A model generated the notes under the pieces. It was not told the DNA's origin. It was given only the letters and a program-made list of their open reading frames with translations, and searched no databases. From Prochlorococcus sp. AG-409-K04 (GTDB lineage Bacteria > Cyanobacteriota > Cyanobacteriia > PCC-6307 > Cyanobiaceae): a DNA stretch of 64,000 nt. Where the stretch lies: NCBI GenBank assembly GCA_003215555.1, contig QCKE01000005.1:21054-85053 (forward strand), in the 5' to 3' direction. The translations under genes were made by a program, and so were the position numbers. Shown piece after piece: positions 27,619 to 35,204 of the stretch (positions within the stretch are counted from its first letter, which is position 1; every line of letters begins with the position of its first letter).

Positions 27619-27780
27619 TTATATAGCTATATAAGTAAATGGCACAATTACTTGAACAAGACTGAATAATAGTATTAATAAAATAATAAGCATTACAGCT
27701 GTTAATAGTGCAGCTTGAAGTGGAGTACAATCCTTCCATATTGAGTAAATTATCTTACTTATTAATCTAAAGAAATTCAT
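27619..27780 (-). CDS. DUF5989-like single-TM small protein (53 aa)
   Basis: This short gene lies 9 bp downstream of the carbamoyltransferase stop on the same strand. The product has a short basic/aromatic N-terminus, one long hydrophobic helix at about residues 22-45, and the ending VIVPFTYIAI. In many bacteria a DUF5989 peptide of about 50 residues, with a similar xxAPFIYTxF ending, sits beside a NodU-type carbamoyltransferase and an SGNH protein. Position and ending suggest the same role here, but the match is by eye. Function unknown. Confidence 0.6.
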   Translation of the reverse strand: MNFFRLISKIIYSIWKDCTPLQAALLTAVMLIILLILLFSLVQVIVPFTYIAI

Positions 27781-27789
27781 AATCTTAAT

Positions 27790-29520
27790 TTATTTTTTTT
27801 TTAAAAGGCCAAAATCTGTGAGAAGGTATTTGAGTGGGGTTAGAGAACAAACCATAAGACTATCTATAAGGTCAAAGCATGTTGGATCACCACTAATATT
27901 TAGAGATGAATTAGCTAATATTTCTATTCCCATCGGTTTAAGTATACACAGTAATTGATCTAAAATTGATTCATCTTCTACTATTTGTATTCTAGCTGTA
28001 CCATCGATATGTGTTACAGGAAAATCAAGTGATATATTATTATCTATACATTTGCATGTAGCATTCATTGATAAGTAACAAGTCTTTAATTCTGACTTGA
28101 TTTGATAATATTTTTTTGCTGTAGCTATTGTCATTGCTGGAGCAGTCGGCCTAAAAGGACTTCTATTTTTGATAACGGTATTTAGGGTATCTACAGCTTG
28201 TTTATTTAAGCCATCACAAAGTAATGATCTATTTCCTAAAGCTCTTGGTCCTGTTTCACTATTCGATATTATTGTTCCAATTATTTCACCATTTTTAATA
28301 AGTTTTGATGTAATTTGTAGGGCACTATGATGACAATCTGAAATCAATTCAAATTTCTCACTTATTATTTTCTTAACTTGTTCAAGTTGTTCATTACAAT
28401 TAAATACTGATGGAAAAAGACTTGGCTTTAATATCTTTCTAGGCTTTTTATTTGACGTAATATATCCATAGAAAGCTGAACCTATAGCAGCTCCAGAATC
28501 ACCTGGGCTTGGTGGTACTATTAATTCATCTACAAAACTTAATTCTGCCAGTGAATTTAAGCAAGCTGAATTTAAAGCAACACCTCCAGAAAATAGATAT
28601 TTATTAGAGTTAGTTAAATTATAGGCATGTTCAAAAATCTTTTTTAGTATCATATTTACTGAATCTTGCGCGCCCTTTGCAATATCAGCATACTTCTGAA
28701 AATATTTATCATCTGGCATTAGAGGTACAAATGGATTTCTCGGCTCTCCCAATAGGTTCGTTAATTTCTCACTATAGGAATTACTTACACTTTTGTGATA
28801 GCTAAAATATTCCATCTCAGTGTCAATGTTTTTGGTAATATCATTCCATTTGATGAGGTTTTTAACTAATCTTGCATGAGGACTATTTTCATTGCCATAT
28901 GCTGATAAACCCATAACTTTATATTCACCTTCATTTATAGCAAAGCCAAGAAAATCAGTTATAGTAGAGTAGAATAGACCTAGAGAATAAGGATATTCTG
29001 CTGCCCATAATTCTCTGATATTATTAATATTATTTATAAAGCTAATTGTAGATGTACTTCTGTCTCCGAAACCATCTACGACAATTGAGCAAATATTTTC
29101 TTGACTTTTTGAATATAAAAGTGCAGTTAGCGTATGTGAAAGATGATGATCAATATAAATTAATTTATTTTCTAGACCAGGCATAAACTTGTTGAGATCT
29201 AAAAAACAATTAATAGAAGAATTTTTGAAGTTTCTAAGCTGATGTACTAGAAAATCTAAACTTCCAGGTAAAGACTTCGAGGCAATTTTTAATGGAATGA
29301 GAAAAGAACTTAAAGGCTTCTCATAAAAAATCACCTTTTCTATTATGGAACTATCAATATTATGAATTTGAATTAGGCGTTTAAGAGCTCTTTTAGGGAA
29401 TGACTGATCTCCTTTGATTCTACTTAAAGATTCTTCTTTACAGTAGTCTAGAAGTTCACCATTCTTATTAACTATAGCTATAGCTGATTCATGGTTATAA
29501 GCTGAAATGCCAATATACAT
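27790..29520 (-). CDS. NodU/CmcH-type carbamoyltransferase
   Basis: This is a 576-residue enzyme that transfers a carbamoyl group from carbamoyl phosphate (through carbamoyl-AMP) to a hydroxyl of a small molecule or sugar. The N-terminal Kae1-like domain has the metal histidines in IDHHLSHTL (H125, H126, H129) and NHES at residues 9-12. Adenylate-site blocks VVDGFGDRS, GEYKVMGLSAYG and SGGVALNSACLN follow. The C-terminal YrdC-like domain has GPRALGNRSLL. It lies 4 bp behind a diiron ferritin-like gene and before a small membrane peptide. No glycan or antibiotic genes nearby identify the acceptor. Confidence 0.9.
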   Translation of the reverse strand: MYIGISAYNHESAIAIVNKNGELLDYCKEESLSRIKGDQSFPKRALKRLIQIHNIDSSIIEKVIFYEKPLSSFLIPLKIASKSLPGSLDFLVHQLRNFKNSSINCFLDLNKFMPGLENKLIYIDHHLSHTLTALLYSKSQENICSIVVDGFGDRSTSTISFINNINNIRELWAAEYPYSLGLFYSTITDFLGFAINEGEYKVMGLSAYGNENSPHARLVKNLIKWNDITKNIDTEMEYFSYHKSVSNSYSEKLTNLLGEPRNPFVPLMPDDKYFQKYADIAKGAQDSVNMILKKIFEHAYNLTNSNKYLFSGGVALNSACLNSLAELSFVDELIVPPSPGDSGAAIGSAFYGYITSNKKPRKILKPSLFPSVFNCNEQLEQVKKIISEKFELISDCHHSALQITSKLIKNGEIIGTIISNSETGPRALGNRSLLCDGLNKQAVDTLNTVIKNRSPFRPTAPAMTIATAKKYYQIKSELKTCYLSMNATCKCIDNNISLDFPVTHIDGTARIQIVEDESILDQLLCILKPMGIEILANSSLNISGDPTCFDLIDSLMVCSLTPLKYLLTDFGLLKKK

Positions 29521-29524
29521 AGAT

Positions 29525-30241
29525 TTATAATAAGGATTTTGATGATATATCCATTAAATTAATATTTTCTCTATAGAAGTGGTAATGATTAAATTTTAGT
29601 AGTAAATATCCACCTAAAAGAGCTAATAGTGAGTACAACGGTTTAAATATAATTTCTAAAAATTCAATATTCTTATAATATATTCTCCTGGTTTTGTTCT
29701 TAATTGTTTCTCTCAATTTGTATAGAAATAAATGATATGGTTGTAAATTTGGATAATATTTCAGAAAATACTCTCTCGCCATTCCATGATGTCTTAGTTC
29801 GTCTTTCATAATATCTAAAATAGAATCAAAATCTCTTTTATTATCTTTTATGAGTTTTAGTATTCTTTCAAATGATTTTTTAGCCAAAAGTTCATTAGTA
29901 TAAACATAGGCAACGAAATCTTTTAGTTTCAATGTTTCAATTAGAAATCCATTGTTATCTACATAACCTTTTTTTATAATACCTATAGGAGTAAACCTAT
30001 AATTTCTCGCTATTTCTACATGAGTATTTTCTATTCTGGTTGCTAATATTTTTTTAAATGTTTTTGTATGTATATACTCGTCCTTTGCATGTTCAAAATA
30101 TCCATAGACAAGATTATCTCTAGAAGTAGCTTTGCAAGCTGCTAACATTTCTAGAGCTGAACCATGTTCTGCATGAAGAGTTTCATGTAATATCCTTAGA
30201 ATATTTTTTTCTTTCATTAGATCAAAACATCCTAACTTCAT
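29525..30241 (-). CDS. Ferritin-like diiron protein, membrane-anchored
   Basis: This is a 238-residue protein not recognised to subfamily. The helical part has two ExxH motifs (E55-x-x-H58 and E148-x-x-H151) with further glutamates at E20/E25 and E117. That is the six-ligand layout of a ferritin-like diiron site. A hydrophobic stretch near residues 200-216 could anchor it to the membrane. Relatives include demethoxyubiquinone hydroxylase-like and rubrerythrin-like enzymes, so an oxidation or hydroxylation step is plausible. It is the first gene of the operon with the carbamoyltransferase, and divergent from an SGNH hydrolase gene. Confidence 0.7.
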   Translation of the reverse strand: MKLGCFDLMKEKNILRILHETLHAEHGSALEMLAACKATSRDNLVYGYFEHAKDEYIHTKTFKKILATRIENTHVEIARNYRFTPIGIIKKGYVDNNGFLIETLKLKDFVAYVYTNELLAKKSFERILKLIKDNKRDFDSILDIMKDELRHHGMAREYFLKYYPNLQPYHLFLYKLRETIKNKTRRIYYKNIEFLEIIFKPLYSLLALLGGYLLLKFNHYHFYRENINLMDISSKSLL

Positions 30242-30327
30242 TTTATAACTAACTTTAGCATAAGAAACTTATAAAATAATTCTTGGTATACTTTCTATAT
30301 AGAAATAAACTAGTATCCTTTTATATT

Positions 30328-31629
30328 ATGGCTGAATCGAAAAATTTTAAAAAATATATATTATACCTAGTGTTGATTTTTCCATTAACAGTTTTCCTTA
30401 TTGAAATATTTTCATCCGTTATTATCTCTTTTGTAATGAAACAGAATAGTTTTCACGAAAATACTAGGACTAAATTTGATTTGTTAACAGGATGGAGGCA
30501 AAATTGTGATAGTGATCAAAATGATATGAAATTACCAAAAGATATTATTTGCAATAGACATGGACTAGCTAAAACTCCTTTTTCTTCTTCAAATATTTCT
30601 GAGTCCATAGGTGTTTTACTATTAGGAAATAGCGTAGCTATGGGAGAAGGTTTATACAGTAAGAATAATTATAAGACTTTCGCTAGTCAGTTAGAGAATC
30701 ATTTAAGGAAAAAAAATAATAAGGTAGATTTAGTTAATGGAGCCTATTCTGGATTTAATAGTTGGCAAGAGCATGTAGAAACAGCTAGATATCTTAATTC
30801 TAACTATTTATATAATGATTTACCATCTCTTTCTCTTATAGTTAGTTTTGGCGGCATTCAGGATTTCTGGGGTTTTCTAAAATTATTAGTTAATAATAGT
30901 AATCAACAACAACCATTTGAATATAAATATGCAAATGGTTTAATGATTCATAGCAAATCTATTAAATATTTAGATTATATTAGTAGTAGTTATACTGGTA
31001 ATGTTATTAGTGCAATAAACGGATTAGTTAGTGCTTTATCACAAAAAAGTTACACTTATAAATTACTTAAGAATGTACGACATTCAGCTATAGCCTTAAC
31101 AAAATCTAAAATAGATAAATCAGAATTGATTATAGATACTGAAGGCTATAATTCATTAACTGACCTGAGAGACATTTTAAATAGAAGGTTTTCAATTGAT
31201 TACAAGAAATACATAGAAATAAGAGATTATTTTATCTCATCAGTAGTAAGAAATATTACAGCAACTAGTGTAATGTTATACAACAAGGGGCATTACGTCT
31301 ATATTTATGCACCGACTTATTTTAGTACTTTAAACACTAATCGATCAGATGGTTTTCACGATTATCTCGTAACTGGAATTAGTCATCTAATAGATAACAA
31401 TGAATATCAATTTGAAATTTATGAAGGTGAACTAAAAATTGTCGAAAATGATTATAGAGTCGAATTGCTAAGACGACTTTCAGAAATCAATTCAATAATT
31501 GCTGTTGATTATTCAGATGAAGCTGACGGTATTGACTGGTTTATAGATTATAGTCATTTCAATGAATATGGTGCAAATGTTCTTAGTCAAAGGCTTTCAA
31601 GTTACTTAATAAGATATCTTAATGAATGA
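30328..31629 (+). CDS. Membrane-anchored SGNH/GDSL-like hydrolase
   Basis: This is a 433-residue protein with an N-terminal membrane segment at about residues 12-38 and an extracytoplasmic SGNH domain. The nucleophile block reads LLLGNSVAMGEG (GNS in place of GDS). NGAYSGFNSWQE and SFGGIQDFW follow, and the terminal IDYSHFNEYGANVL carries the Asp-x-x-x-His pair. This looks like the large SGNH proteins found beside NodU-type carbamoyltransferases. The start at 30328 (MAESKNFKK) is preferred to an in-frame start 45 bp upstream. The substrate is unknown; a polysaccharide or lipid ester is possible. Confidence 0.72.
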   Translation: MAESKNFKKYILYLVLIFPLTVFLIEIFSSVIISFVMKQNSFHENTRTKFDLLTGWRQNCDSDQNDMKLPKDIICNRHGLAKTPFSSSNISESIGVLLLGNSVAMGEGLYSKNNYKTFASQLENHLRKKNNKVDLVNGAYSGFNSWQEHVETARYLNSNYLYNDLPSLSLIVSFGGIQDFWGFLKLLVNNSNQQQPFEYKYANGLMIHSKSIKYLDYISSSYTGNVISAINGLVSALSQKSYTYKLLKNVRHSAIALTKSKIDKSELIIDTEGYNSLTDLRDILNRRFSIDYKKYIEIRDYFISSVVRNITATSVMLYNKGHYVYIYAPTYFSTLNTNRSDGFHDYLVTGISHLIDNNEYQFEIYEGELKIVENDYRVELLRRLSEINSIIAVDYSDEADGIDWFIDYSHFNEYGANVLSQRLSSYLIRYLNE

Positions 31630-31689
31630 TGATATATTTTTTTTATGTAACATTCATAATGATTTATTATATTTTTGACTAGTTATCTA

Positions 31690-31695
31690 TATAAT
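31690..31695 (+). promoter_or_regulatory. Candidate -10 box for the Gly-tract peptide gene
   Basis: TATAAT at 31690-31695 lies 21 bp before the ATG at 31717, which would give a short leader of about 15 nt. A TTGACT at 31675-31680 is too close to act as a standard -35 element, so this would be a -10-driven promoter. Judged by eye in an A+T-rich region. Confidence 0.35.
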
Positions 31696-31716
31696 TTCTA
31701 GGATTTTAATACTTTT

Positions 31717-31965
31717 ATGAAATCTATTCGGATTTTTTCATTAGTTGCTGCTTCAGCAATATCCTCTGTTTTCATTGGCCTTAATACTGAAGCCGTTGCC
31801 AGGGGAATGCAAACAGAACTCTTGCCTAATGCTTCTGGTGAATTTGTAGCTTGTGGCGGCGGCGGCGGCGGCGGCGGCGGCAATGGAGCAAAGAAGAGAG
31901 CTGCGAAGAAAGCGATGCAAGAAGAACTTAAAAAAATGATTGAGGAAATGAAGAACAAGGACTAA
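31717..31965 (+). CDS. Secreted small protein with a nine-glycine tract
   Basis: This is an 82-residue protein with a Sec-type signal sequence (MKSIRIFSLVAASAISSVFI and onward, likely cut after EAVA). A short middle part ends in FVAC, followed by nine Gly residues and a basic then alternately charged helix rich in Lys and Glu. All nine Gly codons are GGC (31855-31881), which stands out in an A+T-rich genome. A strong terminator follows 25 bp after the stop. I do not recognise the family. Monomeric adhesive, matrix or peptide-type roles are all open. Confidence 0.7.
   Translation: MKSIRIFSLVAASAISSVFIGLNTEAVARGMQTELLPNASGEFVACGGGGGGGGGNGAKKRAAKKAMQEELKKMIEEMKNKD
31855..31881 (+). repeat. (GGC)9 trinucleotide repeat in coding sequence
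   Basis: Nine perfect GGC units encode the polyglycine part of the secreted peptide. Changes by whole units would keep the reading frame, so the tract could vary in length between cells or strains without breaking the gene. Confidence 0.95.
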
Positions 31966-31990
31966 ATACATTAGTTCTAATTTATGAAAG

Positions 31991-32025
31991 GCTGAAAGCT
32001 GTTCTTTACAGCTCTCAGCTTTTTT
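31991..32025 (+). terminator. Rho-independent terminator of the Gly-tract peptide gene
   Basis: The arms GCTGAAAGCTGT (31991-32002) and ACAGCTCTCAGC (32008-32019) pair with one mismatch around a TCTTT loop, and a run of six T follows. It sits between the convergent peptide and TPR-lipoprotein genes and reaches the stop codon of the latter. Confidence 0.9.
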
Positions 32026-32872
32026 ATTTATATAGGCAAATTTTCCTATATGTATTTTGGGTTATTTCATATCCTAATAATCTCGACTTTTTTAGATCTT
32101 TGCAAGAATTTTTTAATTTATTTAATTTAAAATTGTTCTTTGATCTATTATAAAAAAACTTTCCATTATTCGAACTATATTTAATGGCTATATTGAAATT
32201 CTTATTGGCTTCAGGATAATTACCTAAATGATAATTAACTACTCCTTTATTATTATGCACCTGTGCGCTATTTGGTCTAATTTTTAGCGCATTAACATAC
32301 GCAATTATAGCTTGCTTAAATTCTTTTTGTATAAAATATATTTGTCCCATATTATAATAGCTGTGAAATTCTTTTGGATTTATTTTTACTACCTTTTTAA
32401 AATCTTTTAGTGCCATTTGATAGTTATTTAACCGTAGATAATTATCTCCTCTATAAAACAAGTATTTTTCATTATTTCTGTCAAGTAGAATTGCTTTACT
32501 ATATTCTATTATAGCTCTTCTGTAATCTCCTAATTCTTCATAGGCTAGACCTTTTTGAAACAAATACTGTTTGTTTCTAGGATCTTTTTTTAGAACTATA
32601 TTAAGATCACTGATGGATTTCGTATAATTTTCTAGATATAAGTTAATCCTAGATCTTATGAAAAGTTGTTCTTTATTTTCTGGTAGTTTTTCTATGTTTT
32701 GATTTAGTAAATTCAGGTTATCGTCAAGAGAATTTGTAAGCTTGTCTGATTGGTATTTATTTGTCGGCTCTATTGAGCAAGAACTTAATGGTATAAGTAT
32801 TATTGAGATTAAAGGTATTAACTTATATATGAATGTACTTTGTCGTTTAAATATATAATTTCTATCAGACAT
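32024..32872 (-). CDS. TPR-repeat lipoprotein
   Basis: This is a 282-residue protein. The N-terminal hydrophobic segment ends in the lipobox LSSC (C32), so it is probably lipid-anchored after LspA cleavage. From about residue 65 to 265 there are roughly six tetratricopeptide units, seen in repeats such as LAYEELGDYRRAIIEYSKAI and MGQIYFIQKEFKQAIIAYVNAL. TPR domains bind protein partners. The gene overlaps the preceding DoxX-like gene as TAATG, so translation is probably coupled. Partner unknown. Confidence 0.82.
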   Translation of the reverse strand: MSDRNYIFKRQSTFIYKLIPLISIILIPLSSCSIEPTNKYQSDKLTNSLDDNLNLLNQNIEKLPENKEQLFIRSRINLYLENYTKSISDLNIVLKKDPRNKQYLFQKGLAYEELGDYRRAIIEYSKAILLDRNNEKYLFYRGDNYLRLNNYQMALKDFKKVVKINPKEFHSYYNMGQIYFIQKEFKQAIIAYVNALKIRPNSAQVHNNKGVVNYHLGNYPEANKNFNIAIKYSSNNGKFFYNRSKNNFKLNKLKNSCKDLKKSRLLGYEITQNTYRKICLYK

Positions 32873-33237
32873 TATTTATCTGATCTAGTTATTAATAACA
32901 ACAAACCACCTATAAGTCCCAGATTAGTTACTACACTTTTCATATCGAAAGGATATACATGAAAAATAATAGTTGCAGGTATAATAAATAATAAAATTAT
33001 AGCTGCTCCTATTCGTTCATAAGTTCTCGAAATTATTAGTACAGGTCCTACTATTAGGAGTATTACAGATATGATGTGTAATAAAATTGATATTGGTTCG
33101 GAAAAACCTTTACTAGCTATGTAATCAACTACATTTGTGAAATTTGTTAATTTAAATCTCAGTGCGTTTACAAAAATTGCTATTAAAGATACCCTCGCAA
33201 AAAAATCAACTATTTTGTTTGTATTTTTTAACTCCAT
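32872..33237 (-). CDS. DoxX-family membrane protein, copy 1
   Basis: This is a roughly 121-residue protein with four hydrophobic segments, resembling DoxX. It has a conserved pattern FTNVVDYIASKGF after the first segment, and the HVYPFDMKSVVTNLGLIGGLLLL ending. The frame is open 24 codons further upstream; MELKNTNKIVDFFAR is chosen because it aligns with the start of the paralogue at 34413. DoxX proteins are small membrane proteins of poorly known function, some tied to redox stress. The stop overlaps the TPR lipoprotein start. Confidence 0.68.
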   Translation of the reverse strand: MELKNTNKIVDFFARVSLIAIFVNALRFKLTNFTNVVDYIASKGFSEPISILLHIISVILLIVGPVLIISRTYERIGAAIILLFIIPATIIFHVYPFDMKSVVTNLGLIGGLLLLITRSDK

Positions 33238-33384
33238 AGTTTTGTTGTTTATATAAAATCCTTTGTCAATAGAATCCTTATCAATTCTAATTAATGTATG
33301 ACCGTACATCAGTATTTATATAGATTTATCAAAGTTCAGTCTTATTCAATTCAGTATTTCAAATTTTGTTTTAGAAAGTGGGCG

Positions 33385-33580
33385 AATATTCGGCTTGTTG
33401 TTGCCTGGTTGGATTTATTTTAAGTATTTAGAGCGTCGAAAGTGTGACCACACTATGAGTGGTACTATTGAGTGACTTCATCTACTACCTATGGTACTTG
33501 ATTTAATTGATATTTTGACCTAGAAAGAAGGTTCCCCATCACCCAGGCTCCACGTTATACGTAGAGTCTTTTTTTTTTGC
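33385..33580 (+). ncRNA. Candidate small non-coding RNA ending in a terminator (5' end uncertain)
   Basis: The stretch is richer in G+C than its surroundings and contains local palindromes (AGTGTGACCACACT region near 33440). It ends in a stable hairpin with a ten-T tail, yet contains no useful reading frame. This is what an independently transcribed regulatory RNA would look like. It does not match 6S, tmRNA, RNase P or a tRNA that I can recognise. The 5' end and even the length are estimates. Confidence 0.4.
33546..33578 (+). terminator. Rho-independent terminator of the candidate small RNA
   Basis: GGCTCCACG (33546 onward) pairs with CGTAGAGTC (to 33568) with two G-U pairs around a short TTAT-containing loop. 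A run of about ten T (33569-33578) follows. No gene on the plus strand precedes it for several hundred bases, so it implies a short upstream transcript. Confidence 0.75.
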
Positions 33581-33958
33581 ATTTCTTTTATTGTTGCTGT
33601 CGTTTTACAGCAGTTTATGATCCACAACTTCCAAATAATCCTTTATCCCATGACTCTTATGCTTAATTCAACCCGGGTATTTTAAAAAATTCGTTTTATG
33701 CTTTTGACTCGATCACAGTAGTTTTAATATTTAATATAATCCTGTATAAGAGAATTTATCAGTAATGGCATCTATTTTTAATGATTTCTCTGGAAAGTAA
33801 TTTGAAATTAAAATATTCTATTTAATTAAATATTTATTATAAGCCAGATATTTAAAAAACATAATTTTATTAGTAAATATATGTATAAAAGGAATATTTT
33901 TATAATTATGTTATTTTCACTTATAGATAGTAGTATTTAGGCACTGTAGAAAATCTTC

Positions 33959-34171
33959 TTACTCTTCATTTAGTTGAACCCATCCCATTGTCCATTTTGC
34001 ATATGTTTTTAATTCTGTCCAGCTTAATTTGATCTTTATATTGTTGTTGCGTATGGCTGTAAGCATAACCCACCTTTCTTCTCCTTTGCCACCATATTCA
34101 ATCACTTCAAAGTGTCTAAAACCCTCTATAGCTTCATTTGATGTCCAAGCTTTGTTAGGAGGCCACCTCAT
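33959..34171 (-). CDS. TIGR02450-like small tryptophan-rich protein
   Basis: This is a 70-residue protein with five tryptophans: WTSNEAIEGFRHFEVIEYGGKGEERWVML, then a middle strand, then WTELKTYAKWTMGWVQL. The spacing of the Trp residues and the GFRHFEV block match the TIGR02450 family of short proteins known from cyanobacteria and marine proteobacteria. Function is unknown. It stands alone between the small-RNA region and a plus-strand DoxX gene. Confidence 0.72.
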   Translation of the reverse strand: MRWPPNKAWTSNEAIEGFRHFEVIEYGGKGEERWVMLTAIRNNNIKIKLSWTELKTYAKWTMGWVQLNEE

Positions 34172-34260
34172 ATATTTAAAATATTCATATGTAAATTATA
34201 GTATAGAATTATATTCAAAACATTAACCTTGAAATAACTATTGGCTTAATTCATTTAGTA

Positions 34261-34374
34261 ATGAACACCATTGCTTGTATTATTATCCTTATATTCATCT
34301 CAGTAAATATGCTCAATCGTCTAAACAACAATAATTTCTTCTTAATATTAGTAAACACTTCTAAGAGAAACTAA
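34261..34374 (+). CDS. Possible 37-aa membrane micropeptide
   Basis: The ATG at 34261 opens a 37-codon frame. Its product has a hydrophobic N-terminal helix (IACIIILIFISV), an Asn-rich middle and a basic end (SKRN). No clear ribosome-binding site is present. Such short frames arise easily in A+T-rich sequence, so this is only a candidate. It would lie just upstream of the second DoxX gene. Confidence 0.25.
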   Translation: MNTIACIIILIFISVNMLNRLNNNNFFLILVNTSKRN

Positions 34375-34412
34375 ACTCATATGCACGGTAAAGTTCATAA
34401 TAATCTCCTTAA

Positions 34413-34844
34413 ATGATGATTTTTAGTAATAAGACAGTTGATTTTATTGGTAGGTTTTTACTAAGTATTACCTTTTTGGTAGCAATACCTCCAAAGATCA
34501 CAAAATTTTCATTAGTTCTAGAAGCTATTATTTCTAGAGGTATTTCGAGAGAATATGCTTACTACTTGCTTGTTATTGCTATTTGCTGTTTATCCATTGG
34601 AAGCGTTGGTTTGATTCTTGGTTTGCGTAGAATAGGATCATCCTTTTTATTACTGTTTCTAGTACCAACTACTTTTATATTTCATTTAAGACCATTTGAG
34701 TCACAGGCATTTTTCATGAACATAGGCTTAATAGGAGCGTTGTTATTAGTATTTAATTCAGATAGGGATAGAACTTCAAACTTAAGGAGGGTCATGAAGC
34801 TGGTCATAAATTACCTAAGAACCTTTTTAGAACGATTAGAGTGA
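34413..34844 (+). CDS. DoxX-family membrane protein, copy 2
   Basis: This is a 143-residue protein with four hydrophobic segments, clearly related to the DoxX-like protein at 32872. Both share the VDFIGRFLLSITFLVAIP-type start, a K-x-TxFxxVxxxIxSRG block, and an FxxPTTFIFHLRPFESQAFFMN-like motif before the final segment. This copy carries an extra basic C-terminal tail (RRVMKLVINYLRTFLERLE). Function unknown. The two paralogues point away from each other. Confidence 0.7.
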   Translation: MMIFSNKTVDFIGRFLLSITFLVAIPPKITKFSLVLEAIISRGISREYAYYLLVIAICCLSIGSVGLILGLRRIGSSFLLLFLVPTTFIFHLRPFESQAFFMNIGLIGALLLVFNSDRDRTSNLRRVMKLVINYLRTFLERLE

Positions 34845-34942
34845 ATGATTTTTTTATTAGTTTTAGTATTGAAATGCATATATGACGTTACAAAATAAAT
34901 TTTATAAGTAAATTTAGATTGAATGTATTTCATTTATTTCAA

Positions 34943-35071
34943 ATGAAAGAACTAGCATCTCTAGGTCTTAACTCGCTAGAAGACCTTGGCTTCTCCTCTG
35001 AAGATGAACTAGAGCAGGCTTTGATAGCTCTAATGCAGGTTGATGAAATCGAAGAAGCACTAAGCGCTTAG
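34943..35071 (+). CDS. Small acidic protein (42 aa)
   Basis: This 42-codon gene with ATG at 34943 encodes an acidic helical peptide (LGLNSLEDLGFSSEDELEQAL and onward) with a regular Leu/Glu pattern and no membrane segment. The amphipathic, non-random composition suggests it is translated. Related short proteins may exist in other picocyanobacteria, but I do not recognise it. It is convergent with two small membrane-protein genes on the other strand. Confidence 0.5.
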   Translation: MKELASLGLNSLEDLGFSSEDELEQALIALMQVDEIEEALSA

Positions 35072-35082
35072 AAAAATTTGCC

Positions 35083-35190
35083 CTATCTTTTCTTTTTTGT
35101 TTTATTAGATTGTATCCCTAGAAAAACAGCTAAAAAAAAGAACAATAGAATGAGGATACTGTTGCTATGGCTAAAAATTTCTAAAAGCAT
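35083..35190 (-). CDS. Single-TM micropeptide (35 aa)
   Basis: The ATG at 35190 (minus strand) opens a 35-codon frame. The product is one hydrophobic helix (ILILLFFFLAVFLGI) followed by a strongly basic tail (KTKKKR), so it would insert with the tail in the cytoplasm. It lies 14 bp behind the two-TM protein gene at 35205, suggesting co-transcription. Function unknown. Confidence 0.45.
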   Translation of the reverse strand: MLLEIFSHSNSILILLFFFLAVFLGIQSNKTKKKR

Positions 35191-35204
35191 TTTTATTTAG
35201 GTTT

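Larger units (their letters stand above)
33310..33958. other. 649-bp gene-free region with a candidate small RNA
   Basis: No coding frame longer than a few codons looks convincing here. The left part (33385-33580) looks transcribed because of a strong terminator hairpin. The right part (33600-33958) is very A+T-rich with no recognised element. It separates the DoxX/TPR pair from the TIGR02450 gene. Confidence 0.6.

Noticed and set aside
27400..27620. tmRNA behind purK
   Set aside because: No tRNA-like ends or tag reading frame are present; position and rod-like hairpins fit 6S RNA better.
31675..31695. Full sigma-70 promoter TTGACT plus TATAAT before the Gly-tract gene
   Set aside because: The spacer is only 9 bp, too short for a standard promoter; only the -10 box is kept as a candidate.
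31698..31971. Two long minus-strand frames opposite the Gly-tract peptide (Pro-rich and Ala-rich)
   Set aside because: They are the antisense readings of the GGC tract; the plus strand has a signal peptide, a -10 box and a terminator in the right place.
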